Source of the DNA: Alphaproteobacteria bacterium | GTDB lineage: Bacteria > Pseudomonadota > Alphaproteobacteria > Micavibrionales > UBA1664 | Length of the DNA stretch: 14,483 nucleotides | Direction: 5' to 3' | Assembly (NCBI GenBank): GCA_002401195.1 | Contig: NVSI01000006.1 | Coordinates: forward strand, 8,710-23,192 | Shown here: one piece after another, positions 1-6,782 of the stretch | How the letters are laid out: the number at the start of each line of letters is the position of its first letter | Numbering within the stretch: the first letter of the stretch is position 1 | Program-made: the position numbers and the translations under genes | The notes under the pieces: generated by a model | The model's input: the letters and a program-made list of their open reading frames with translations, nothing else | What the model was told of the DNA's origin: nothing | Database searches by the model: none

Positions 1-1080
1 ATGCTGAGCCAACGGTTCGTGGCTTTTAATCAAGTGATGTAAATACCCCTTACTAAACGTCTGGGAATAATAATGATCCTGCGTTTCATCCAATGGCGTT
101 GGGTCATCGCGAAAACGTCCATTGCGTAGATTCATACGCTCGTTCGGTGCGCCTTTTCTAAGCGCCCATCCATGACGTGCAATACGCGTTGGCGTGACGC
201 AATCAAATGTATCAATCCCCATGCGGACACCTTTAAAAATGTCGCGCATTGATCCAATTCCAAGAAGGTGAACGGGGCGATCTTCGGGCAGGTTCGGCAT
301 ACACCAGCTCACGACATCGTCATAAATCTGATCAACCGTCACGCCCAATGAACCGCCAATTGCCGTTCCAAAAAAGGGCTGTGAGGACACGAAATCGCAT
401 GATTCTTTCCTCAAATCTTCGTAAACACCGCCTTGAACAATTCCGTACAAACCCTGCGATCCATCGGCTTTGCGTTTAAATTCATCAAGGGATCGCATTT
501 CCCAACGGTGTGACATTTCCATTGATTTCGCCATATAGTCGCGATCAAGATGATATGGTGGACATTCATCCAAACAATAAATCAAATCCGCGCCGATTTT
601 GCGTTGCGCATCGATTGAGCTTTCTGGTGTTAAAATGAATTTCGATCCATCGATATAAGATCTAAAAACTGCGCCTTCCTCTGTAATATCAAGAAGAAGC
701 TTTTCCTTTGGATTTTGTTTACGGCGGCCTTTAATTTCATCCGCCACAGTTCCCTCGCCAAAGGCAAAAATCTGAAACCCTCCACTATCCGTCATCATTG
801 GGCCAGTCCACCCTGTCATACCATGGGCACCGCCCAATTTTTCAACAATATCCGCGCCTGGTTGAACGATTAAATGATACGTATTCACAAGATGGATGTC
901 CGCGCCCGCCTCTGCCGCCTGCTGTGACGTCATGCAACGCAATGCCGCCTTCGTCCCGCAAAAGATATAGTTCGGTGTTTCGATCGTCCCATGAGGCGTT
1001 TTAAGCTTCCCAATACGCGCGCGGCTTTTTGGGTCTTTAAATTCTATATCAAAAGCATGATTTGGATAAAGGTCAGACAT
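1..1080 (-). CDS. tgt: Queuine/preQ1 tRNA-ribosyltransferase (Tgt), 3' end cut off by the window
   Basis: Tgt exchanges guanine 34 in GUN-anticodon tRNAs for a 7-deazaguanine base, the entry step of queuosine modification. 360 residues are visible; the frame is still open at the window edge. Family signatures: DSGGFQ at 98-103 (D98 matches the general base), LDECPP at 170-175, GIVQGG at 213-218, and FDCVTPTR at 292-299, where D293 matches the nucleophile. An insertion of about 20 residues after DSGGFQ, containing EIKGRR, recalls the subgroup seen in Chlamydia-type Tgt. Odd: the usual CxCxxC zinc motif before YLHHL is replaced, with Q334, H336 and S339 at the cysteine positions. The fourth ligand, a histidine, would lie beyond the window. 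The start at 1080 has an AAAGGAA ribosome site about 9 bases upstream. Family assignment is firm; which base it inserts is open. Confidence 0.93.
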   Translation of the reverse strand, partial: MSDLYPNHAFDIEFKDPKSRARIGKLKTPHGTIETPNYIFCGTKAALRCMTSQQAAEAGADIHLVNTYHLIVQPGADIVEKLGGAHGMTGWTGPMMTDSGGFQIFAFGEGTVADEIKGRRKQNPKEKLLLDITEEGAVFRSYIDGSKFILTPESSIDAQRKIGADLIYCLDECPPYHLDRDYMAKSMEMSHRWEMRSLDEFKRKADGSQGLYGIVQGGVYEDLRKESCDFVSSQPFFGTAIGGSLGVTVDQIYDDVVSWCMPNLPEDRPVHLLGIGSMRDIFKGVRMGIDTFDCVTPTRIARHGWALRKGAPNERMNLRNGRFRDDPTPLDETQDHYYSQTFSKGYLHHLIKSHEPLAQH

Positions 1081-1108
1081 TGAGCGGTGTTCCTTTTGGT
1101 TTAACATT

Positions 1109-1134
1109 AAAAAACCCCGCATCAGATACGGGGT
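1109..1134 (-). terminator. Rho-independent terminator after rpmB
   Basis: Read on the minus strand, an ACCCCG / CGGGGT stem of 6 bp with a 9-base loop is followed directly by six T residues. It lies 28 bases past the rpmB stop and ends about 28 bases before the tgt start, so it should separate rpmB from tgt, or let only partial read-through into tgt. Confidence 0.87.
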
Positions 1135-1162
1135 CGTTCATCATTTTATTCAAGAAAACGAC

Positions 1163-1459
1163 TTAAGCGGCCGCAGCTTCTTTTTTCGCAAGAACTTGCG
1201 TACGAATTTTTCGTAGCGCGTTATTCTCAAGTTTTGTTGGCGCAGTGTCCATGAGCCATGCATCAAAACCACCTTTGTGTTCCAATGTACGAAGACCAGC
1301 AGCCGTAACTTTAATTTTGAAGAACTTTTCCAAGCTTTCTGAATACACACGTGTATCAGTAATATTTGGCAAGAACTTACGGCGTGTTCTGTTATTCGCG
1401 TGGGAAACATTGTTTCCAGACATAACAGCTTTTTTTGTAACAACACAACGACGTGACAT
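1163..1459 (-). CDS. rpmB: Large ribosomal subunit protein bL28
   Basis: bL28 is a small structural protein of the 50S subunit. The 98-residue product has the typical N-terminus MSRRC, then SGNNVSHANNRTRRKF at residues 14-29, and LRTLEHKGGFDAWL further on, all family signatures; the length fits the alphaproteobacterial form. The start at 1459 is chosen because it gives the conserved MSRRC start and has an AAGGAA ribosome site about 9 bases upstream; an upstream in-frame ATG would add eight unconserved residues. A likely promoter lies in the 78-base gap behind it, and a strong terminator follows. The C-terminus ends in an alanine run. Confidence 0.97.
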   Translation of the reverse strand: MSRRCVVTKKAVMSGNNVSHANNRTRRKFLPNITDTRVYSESLEKFFKIKVTAAGLRTLEHKGGFDAWLMDTAPTKLENNALRKIRTQVLAKKEAAAA

Positions 1460-1490
1460 GGTTTTATTCCTTATATTAATCAATTAATTT

Positions 1491-1523
1491 GCGCATTCTT
1501 AACTATATTCCGCAAGCAAGTCA
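1491..1523 (-). promoter_or_regulatory. Possible sigma70-type promoter for rpmB
   Basis: In the 78 bases between the dehydratase gene and rpmB, the minus strand carries TTGACT followed after 16 bases by TTAAGA. The -35 match is good and the -10 match weak, with an alternative TATAGT closer in. No terminator is visible between the two genes, so read-through from the dehydratase gene is also possible. Confidence 0.3.
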
Positions 1524-1537
1524 AGCATTCTTGAGGA

Positions 1538-3448
1538 TTATTTATGTGTTTCGTGACTAAATCCCGGAACAATTTCAGATATCTGTTTCACAATACCGTC
1601 AATATCGTTATTTTCCGCCAGTTTCATCAGCGCCGTCATCGCCTTTTTAATTTTAGCCTTTGAAAGAGGTTTTGGGTTCGCGGCAAAGGTTGAAGGGATG
1701 TTTGTCTCGAGTCGTTTTTCCGCATCATCAAATAATTCTTCGTACAGTTTTTCACCAGGGCGAAGCCCCGTAATTTTAATCTCGATATCTTCATCAGGGG
1801 TCAAATCCGCCAAACGGATCATCTGCCGCGCGACATCGATAATCTTGATCGGTTCTTTCATATCCAAAACAAGGATGCGTCCGCGCTCTTCATCCCCTTG
1901 GGCGATTGCACAGGCCGATGCTTGCAATACAAGCCCCACAGCCTCCTTTATCGTCATGAAATAGCGTTTGATATCCGCATGAGTGACAGTCAACGGCCCC
2001 CCGCGTTCCAATTGTTGTTTAAATAAAGGCACCACAGAACCACTTGACCCTAAAACATTTCCGAATCGAACAGTGATAAAGCGCGTCTGTGATTTTTCTA
2101 GATCCAAGGCTTGCGCATAATATTCGCCGATACGTTTACTGGCGCCCATAATGTTTGTTGGATTCACGGCCTTATCCGTTGAGATTTGAACAAAGGCCTG
2201 TGCCTTACATTTTAACGCGGCCTCCGCCACATTGCGCGTTCCAACAACATTCGTTAAAATCCCTTCGGCGGGGTTCATTTCAACAAGAGGCACATGCTTT
2301 AACGCCGCAGCGTGAAAAACAATGTCGGGTTTTTGCTCTTTAAAGATTGCATTCACTTTATCTTGATTGCGAATATCAGCCAAAATAGTCTGCATCGGAA
2401 TCAATCCATAATCGCGGCGGATATCCAAATCAATCGCATAAAGATTATATTCACTATGATCGATGATCGTCATTTCAGATGGTCCAAAAGACGCGATTTG
2501 CCGTGTAAGTTCGCTCCCGATGCTACCCCCTGCTCCGGTCACCAGAATTTTTTTACCAACCACAAAATCTTTGATCGTTTCCATGTTTGGCGCGGCCTGA
2601 GGGCGCCCTAACAAATCCTCGATCGCAATGGGCTTCAAATTATGTGCGGCCGTATCGCCGTCTCTAAATTCAGTCAGGCTTGGCAGACGTGAAAATCGCA
2701 TTCCCAACCTATCGGCCTCGGCAATCAAAACATCCAAAGGCACTTTTTTCGTGTCTTCCGTCGTTGTAAAAATAAGGCGTTGCGGCTTTTCATCCAAATT
2801 CTCAACAACTTGGCCTAAATCCTCTGGTTTACCCAAAACTTTAACGCCATGAATCGTGCGCCCCTGACGATCTGCGCGCGGATCCAAAATGCCCAAAATG
2901 CGATATGCACTGTTCGGATTATGTTTGATCGATCGAATAAACAATTCCGCTGAATCTTCTGCGCCAATAATTAAAACACGCGTTTTTGTGACATTGGCTG
3001 TTTTAGGGTCCTTTAGGTGGCCAAAATGAATTTTACGATACAGCACACGAAATGAACATAAGCCACCAAGAAGAAGCATCCCTGTGATCACAGGCTGACT
3101 AAATAAAATGTGATCGAGGCCTACCTCTTCATAAAGGAACTCTCGCACGCCAAAATACAATAAAATCGCCGTAATAGACGCCCATGAAAGACGATGAAGA
3201 TCGGCCAACGACACATAGCTCCATATCGCGCGATGTGTTTTAAAAACGGTAAAAATAACGGCGCAAAACAAAGAAAAAACAAGCATTTCACCAACAAGAG
3301 GAAGCAAATCAATATAAAGATTTCCCTTTTGCAAAACGACCGCCGCGCCAAAGGCAAAAAACGCAATCACGCTATCGAGCATAATTTTAACAAAAGTCCG
3401 TTGGTAGGAGTTTAAAAACGGTAACATGTAATTGCTTTTGACTGTCAT
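1538..3448 (-). CDS. Membrane-anchored nucleoside-diphosphate-sugar 4,6-dehydratase (PglF/WbpM/CapD-like)
   Basis: Members of this family dehydrate UDP-GlcNAc or similar sugar nucleotides, supplying deoxy-amino sugars for surface glycans or protein glycosylation. With the start at 3448 the product has 636 residues, typical of the long membrane-bound form. About four hydrophobic segments span residues 18-132, then a CoA-binding-like Rossmann domain (RVLIIGAEDS at 157-166) and the catalytic SDR domain: GAGGSIGSE 305-313, HAAALKHVPLVE 379-390, STDKAVNP 423-430 and MGASK 434-438, the Met-for-Tyr variant known from PglF. LRPGEKLYEE near the C-terminus is also typical. The start is uncertain: 3448 and 3427 are both ATG without a well-spaced ribosome site, and a GTG at 3529 would overlap the divergent gene. 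No glycosyltransferase lies nearby, so the glycan is unknown. Confidence 0.9.
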   Translation of the reverse strand: MTVKSNYMLPFLNSYQRTFVKIMLDSVIAFFAFGAAVVLQKGNLYIDLLPLVGEMLVFSLFCAVIFTVFKTHRAIWSYVSLADLHRLSWASITAILLYFGVREFLYEEVGLDHILFSQPVITGMLLLGGLCSFRVLYRKIHFGHLKDPKTANVTKTRVLIIGAEDSAELFIRSIKHNPNSAYRILGILDPRADRQGRTIHGVKVLGKPEDLGQVVENLDEKPQRLIFTTTEDTKKVPLDVLIAEADRLGMRFSRLPSLTEFRDGDTAAHNLKPIAIEDLLGRPQAAPNMETIKDFVVGKKILVTGAGGSIGSELTRQIASFGPSEMTIIDHSEYNLYAIDLDIRRDYGLIPMQTILADIRNQDKVNAIFKEQKPDIVFHAAALKHVPLVEMNPAEGILTNVVGTRNVAEAALKCKAQAFVQISTDKAVNPTNIMGASKRIGEYYAQALDLEKSQTRFITVRFGNVLGSSGSVVPLFKQQLERGGPLTVTHADIKRYFMTIKEAVGLVLQASACAIAQGDEERGRILVLDMKEPIKIIDVARQMIRLADLTPDEDIEIKITGLRPGEKLYEELFDDAEKRLETNIPSTFAANPKPLSKAKIKKAMTALMKLAENNDIDGIVKQISEIVPGFSHETHK

Positions 3449-3467
3449 AGCCTTTATATACAGGGAT

Positions 3468-4232
3468 ATGAGCGAACATACAAACCCACAATTTTCTGAT
3501 GTCTTATCCCTTTTGGATAATTTACCCACAATGCCTAAAAAAGCCCCATTTGAAACAACGGGCGAGGATACATTAACGCATCTCTCACAATGGCTTGGAT
3601 ACTATTCACGCGTTTACGACTTTTCGAAAGGATTCGAAGTTAATCGCTGCGCTCTTTATTGGGCTGGATATGATGAATCCGACGCGTTTGACGGCAAAAA
3701 ATTTGTCGATTCTTGTAAAGACGGAAAAAGCTCACTTCGGTCTTTGGCGTCTATCCTTGATACAGACTTACAAATATTCGAATTGGCACCGAACGAATTT
3801 GACCGACCAAATTCAAGTGAAATCGCCATGGCGTGCAGTTACGGCATGATGGCCATTGAAGATTCCACACAACTTTTTTGCGTCGCAAGTTTTGGCCAAG
3901 GCGTTGAAACAGCCGCGCAAAAGGCATTTGACGCATTGAACGCAGCTGAATTTTTCGACATCGAAGACTTTATGACCGCCCATTGCGGTCTTGATCATGC
4001 TGCTATTCTTGGGAATGCTGTGGCCGCGATCATGAAAGGTGTTCCCATTTTAATTGAAGGCGTTCAAGGGCGATTGATAAAAACACTCTTGTTTAAATAC
4101 ACTGGTGAGAGTTTCGGAAACATTATTTTGACCAAGGACTTCCCAATGCCGATCAGCCAAAATGTCCCTGGAAAAATGGCACTGGCAACAGCGATCACTC
4201 TTAAAACATTATTCCTCGCAATGAAGAAATAA
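3468..4232 (+). CDS. Shortened CobT-like (phosphoribosyltransferase-fold) protein of unknown function
   Basis: The 254-residue product is unfamiliar as a whole, but its pattern follows CobT, the nicotinate-nucleotide:dimethylbenzimidazole phosphoribosyltransferase of cobalamin lower-loop assembly. An early LTHLSQWLG segment leads to ALYWAGYDES (62-71), where CobT has a VVFAGDHG-type strand. Residues 173-198 (start CGLDHAAILGNA, then GVPILIEG) match the CobT GG-D/E-IAALAGA...PVLLDGF region. Differences: about 100 residues shorter; the GIGNTT-type loop is replaced by SFGQGVETAA (141-150); the AEPGH segment holding the catalytic Glu is not recognisable. It is therefore probably not a working CobT, or has a changed substrate. 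The start at 3468 leaves only 19 bases to the divergent dehydratase gene; an in-frame ATG at 3432 would overlap it. No cobalamin gene is nearby. The relationship is my inference from reading, moderate at best. Confidence 0.55.
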   Translation: MSEHTNPQFSDVLSLLDNLPTMPKKAPFETTGEDTLTHLSQWLGYYSRVYDFSKGFEVNRCALYWAGYDESDAFDGKKFVDSCKDGKSSLRSLASILDTDLQIFELAPNEFDRPNSSEIAMACSYGMMAIEDSTQLFCVASFGQGVETAAQKAFDALNAAEFFDIEDFMTAHCGLDHAAILGNAVAAIMKGVPILIEGVQGRLIKTLLFKYTGESFGNIILTKDFPMPISQNVPGKMALATAITLKTLFLAMKK

Positions 4233-4238
4233 GGGGCG

Positions 4239-4970
4239 TTAATCGCGATAGCGGTTATCAATTTCATGCGTGATTTTTAAAAATTTCTCACGCACGTCCG
4301 AAACATAGGGGTTTTGAGATTGGATAAGGTCAAATAAATCATCGCTATCGTCGCGGATCGTTTTCCACATTTGATCCAAAAGGTCGTATGTTTTTGTCGT
4401 CAAAAATATCTCTGGGATGTCCATTTCATTAAATGTTTTGGCCAACAAATGTGTTAACCCCTGTACATACGCCATTTGTTGATCATGTTCTTCGGCGGTG
4501 CAAACCGTGATGTTGAGGTTTAACTTTTCTAAAAAACCATACACTGCGTCAAATTTATCGCCCACTATATCACTCACTGTGACATTCAGGCCTTCAATAC
4601 CGTTTTTACCACTTGTCGGCCCGAACAAGGCATGCACACCCAAAAGATTCACGCCATCCATACCGCCAAAAGATCGTTTTAATATATCTCTCGGGATCAT
4701 TTTAACGGAGGCCAATTCGATAATCGTTTGCCCTGATTTTATATGCGGTTTCAAATCGGCACAGACAGCATCCATTGCCTTTACTGGCACGGCCAATAAG
4801 ATAAAATCCGCCTGCGCCACACCGACAATAGACGATAAAGGCGTACATTCAATATCGCTCAAATCTTGATACGGATCAAGAATAGAAACATCAAATTCAG
4901 GCGTCAGATATTGCACGATGAAACGCCCAAACTCCCCTGCTCCAATAATAGAAATAGTTTTTTTACTCAT
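4239..4970 (-). CDS. TyrA-family prephenate/arogenate dehydrogenase-like protein
   Basis: TyrA enzymes oxidatively decarboxylate prephenate or arogenate in tyrosine synthesis. This 243-residue protein starts with an NAD(P)-binding GAGEFG (10-15), then ELASVK (85-90; S88 fits the conserved serine), HALFGPTSGK (113-122) with the substrate histidine, and a TAEEHD...QGLTH segment (158-174) with the second conserved histidine. The FG-P-x-SGK form and the C-terminal DLFDLIQSQNPY segment (211-222) resemble plant arogenate dehydrogenase and archaeal TyrA more than the E. coli type. No chorismate mutase or ACT domain is present. Its ATG overlaps the end of the Mur-type ligase gene by 8 bases, implying translational coupling. 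It converges on the CobT-like gene with only 6 bases between stops. Tyrosine synthesis is possible, but the Mur-ligase partner allows a different substrate. Confidence 0.82.
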   Translation of the reverse strand: MSKKTISIIGAGEFGRFIVQYLTPEFDVSILDPYQDLSDIECTPLSSIVGVAQADFILLAVPVKAMDAVCADLKPHIKSGQTIIELASVKMIPRDILKRSFGGMDGVNLLGVHALFGPTSGKNGIEGLNVTVSDIVGDKFDAVYGFLEKLNLNITVCTAEEHDQQMAYVQGLTHLLAKTFNEMDIPEIFLTTKTYDLLDQMWKTIRDDSDDLFDLIQSQNPYVSDVREKFLKITHEIDNRYRD

Positions 4971-6270
4971 TATTTAACCGAGCAAAAATAGAGCGCGCCA
5001 TCACGCGAAGCCCATCATCGCGCGCGCCCATAATACAAATTACATCGTTTTTGGATGCGCTTTCGAGTATTTCGCGTTCAACATCCGATTTTTCTTCAAA
5101 AAAATGCGCATTAACGCCTTTTTCTTTCAATATTCGAACGATATCATTCGAAGAAATGGACTTTTCGACCGTTCCACCCGCATAAAACACCTCAGGCATA
5201 TAAAAAACATCTTTTTTATCCAAAAATCGGCTAAAAACTCCAATTAATCTGTCTTTTTGTTGTAAAGTAGGTGCAAAACCGTGTGGTTGATACATTAAAA
5301 CAAGCCGCGCGCCACTTTCCTTCAATGTCGCAAGGCTTGCACCGATTTTATCTGGGTTATGCCCAAAATCATCAACCACAGTTATGTTATTCGATGTTTT
5401 TCCAACGACTTCCAGACGGCTGACCACGCCTTTAAATTTATTCATAGAATGAATCGCGCGCGCATCATCAACCTGGCAAATTTTCGCAACCGCCAACGCC
5501 GCCAAAGCGTTCGAAACATTATGTTTCCCCGGAACCATTAAATCCAAATTCTTTGGCACATCATCCATAGTGTATGTGTACGCGTCGGGAAATTTTTTCG
5601 CTAATTTTCGGACATTCGGACAATCTATATTCAAAACCTGCATTTTAGATTGCGCCAAATACGTTCCAAACACATCCATTAATTCATCCATGCTTTTATG
5701 ATCTTCGGAAATATTCGTTAAAACCGCGATATCGCCGTGAAAATTTGTAATAGACCCATCGCTTTCATCCGTTTCCAAAACCATTCTCGTTGGATTTCCA
5801 ATCACCGCATTTTGACGATCAAAATTTAACATTCCACCGCCATTTAAAATGGTGGGCTCGTCCCCACAATCCGATAAAACCCACCCTATCATGGCTGTGA
5901 CCGTGCTTTTTCCGTTTGTTCCGCCAACTGTAATAGAGTTGGTCGAGTTCGACAGTTCCGCCAGTAATTCCGCGCGTTTAATAATGGTGACGCCTTTATC
6001 TTGCGCGGCGCCAATATCGGGGATCGACGGTTCAATCGCGCTTGAGACAAGCAACGCGTCCAAATCATTTGATACGCCCGAACCATCCTGAGGCACCATT
6101 GTGACGCCTTTATCGATTAAATTTTGATAGTGATCAGGGAATAATCCACGATCGTAATTTCGATCAGATCCTGAAACTTTTGCGCCGCGTGCAATCATCG
6201 CGACCGCCAATGCGCTCATCCCGCTTCCGCCAACGCCGCAAAATAAATACTGTTGACCCGTATAAGACAT
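4963..6270 (-). CDS. Divergent MurC/Mpl-type Mur ligase
   Basis: Mur ligases use ATP to join an amino acid or peptide to a UDP-MurNAc-type substrate. The 435-residue product has all three domains: N-terminal GVGGSGMSALA (12-22) and GSDR, ATP loop GGTNGKST (116-123), LETDESDGS (165-173), TNISEDH (185-191), HNVSNALAALA (250-260), FKGVVSRLE (279-287), DDFGHNP (300-306) and QPHGF (328-332). It is closest to MurC, but the loop reads GTNGKST where MurC has GTHGKTT, QPHG replaces QPHR, and roughly 30 residues of the central domain before VPGKHN are missing, explaining the length below the usual 460-480. The start codon follows the lipoprotein stop directly (TAA-ATG), and its end overlaps the TyrA-like gene. 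No other division or cell-wall cluster gene is present, so it may be an extra ligase, not the essential MurC. Confidence 0.85.
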   Translation of the reverse strand: MSYTGQQYLFCGVGGSGMSALAVAMIARGAKVSGSDRNYDRGLFPDHYQNLIDKGVTMVPQDGSGVSNDLDALLVSSAIEPSIPDIGAAQDKGVTIIKRAELLAELSNSTNSITVGGTNGKSTVTAMIGWVLSDCGDEPTILNGGGMLNFDRQNAVIGNPTRMVLETDESDGSITNFHGDIAVLTNISEDHKSMDELMDVFGTYLAQSKMQVLNIDCPNVRKLAKKFPDAYTYTMDDVPKNLDLMVPGKHNVSNALAALAVAKICQVDDARAIHSMNKFKGVVSRLEVVGKTSNNITVVDDFGHNPDKIGASLATLKESGARLVLMYQPHGFAPTLQQKDRLIGVFSRFLDKKDVFYMPEVFYAGGTVEKSISSNDIVRILKEKGVNAHFFEEKSDVEREILESASKNDVICIMGARDDGLRVMARSIFARLNNE

Positions 6271-6756
6271 TTAGTCCAAGGAAACAGGATATGATTTCCG
6301 ACCCATCGTATATGTCCGTGGGACGGGATAAGTTTGTTTCGTTTCAACAGGCGCAGAGAAAGAATCTTCCGTCACCACTTCCTTGACCATCGTATCGAAT
6401 TGTGATGGCTCTGCGCGGTAACCATTGTAACGATTGCCATTATTCATTGTCGAAAAGTCAACTGTGACATGTTCTGGGTAACGGTAATAAAGCTGATCAA
6501 ATGTTGGCTCCAACGTCAAAACACGGCGGCGGCTTGCGCTTCCTGTGCAATCGACTTTTAAATCCTCGATCGATCTTTCGATTTTCAATGTGTCAGGGGC
6601 GTAAACTTGATAGCGATTATATTTAGTCGACAAAATACAATAGGCCTCGTCTGCGCCAACAATATCAATGGTCATTGATTGTGACGTGTTCAAAGGCCGC
6701 GTTTCGCATGCGGACAGTAAAAAGAGTGAGCAGATAAAAAAGGATAAAATTTTCAT
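6271..6756 (-). CDS. Small predicted lipoprotein, function unknown
   Basis: I do not recognise a named family. The 161-residue product begins with a short charged start, a hydrophobic stretch and the lipobox LSAC ending at Cys17, followed by Glu18. It is therefore predicted to be lipidated and released by signal peptidase II, with a mature part of about 145 residues. The mature part has two further cysteines (in AYCILS and KVDCTGSAS) that could form a disulfide, and is rich in Tyr, Arg and Thr with no membrane segment. The N-terminal half, with DEAYCILSTKYNRYQVYAP then LKIERS and CTG, recalls small envelope proteins with a beta-rich fold, but that is only an impression. It lies 26 bases after clpB and abuts the Mur-type ligase, so co-transcription with both is likely. 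Confidence 0.8.
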   Translation of the reverse strand: MKILSFFICSLFLLSACETRPLNTSQSMTIDIVGADEAYCILSTKYNRYQVYAPDTLKIERSIEDLKVDCTGSASRRRVLTLEPTFDQLYYRYPEHVTVDFSTMNNGNRYNGYRAEPSQFDTMVKEVVTEDSFSAPVETKQTYPVPRTYTMGRKSYPVSLD

Positions 6757-6782
6757 GAATCAAAAATATCATGAATCAGCAA

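Noticed and set aside
1150..1446. A 98-codon minus-strand frame overlapping rpmB in another frame
   Set aside because: rpmB itself matches bL28 throughout; the alternative frame has no family pattern.
3449..3529. GTG start at 3529 for the dehydratase gene
   Set aside because: It would overlap the coding start of the divergent CobT-like gene by about 60 bases and adds a tail not typical of the family.
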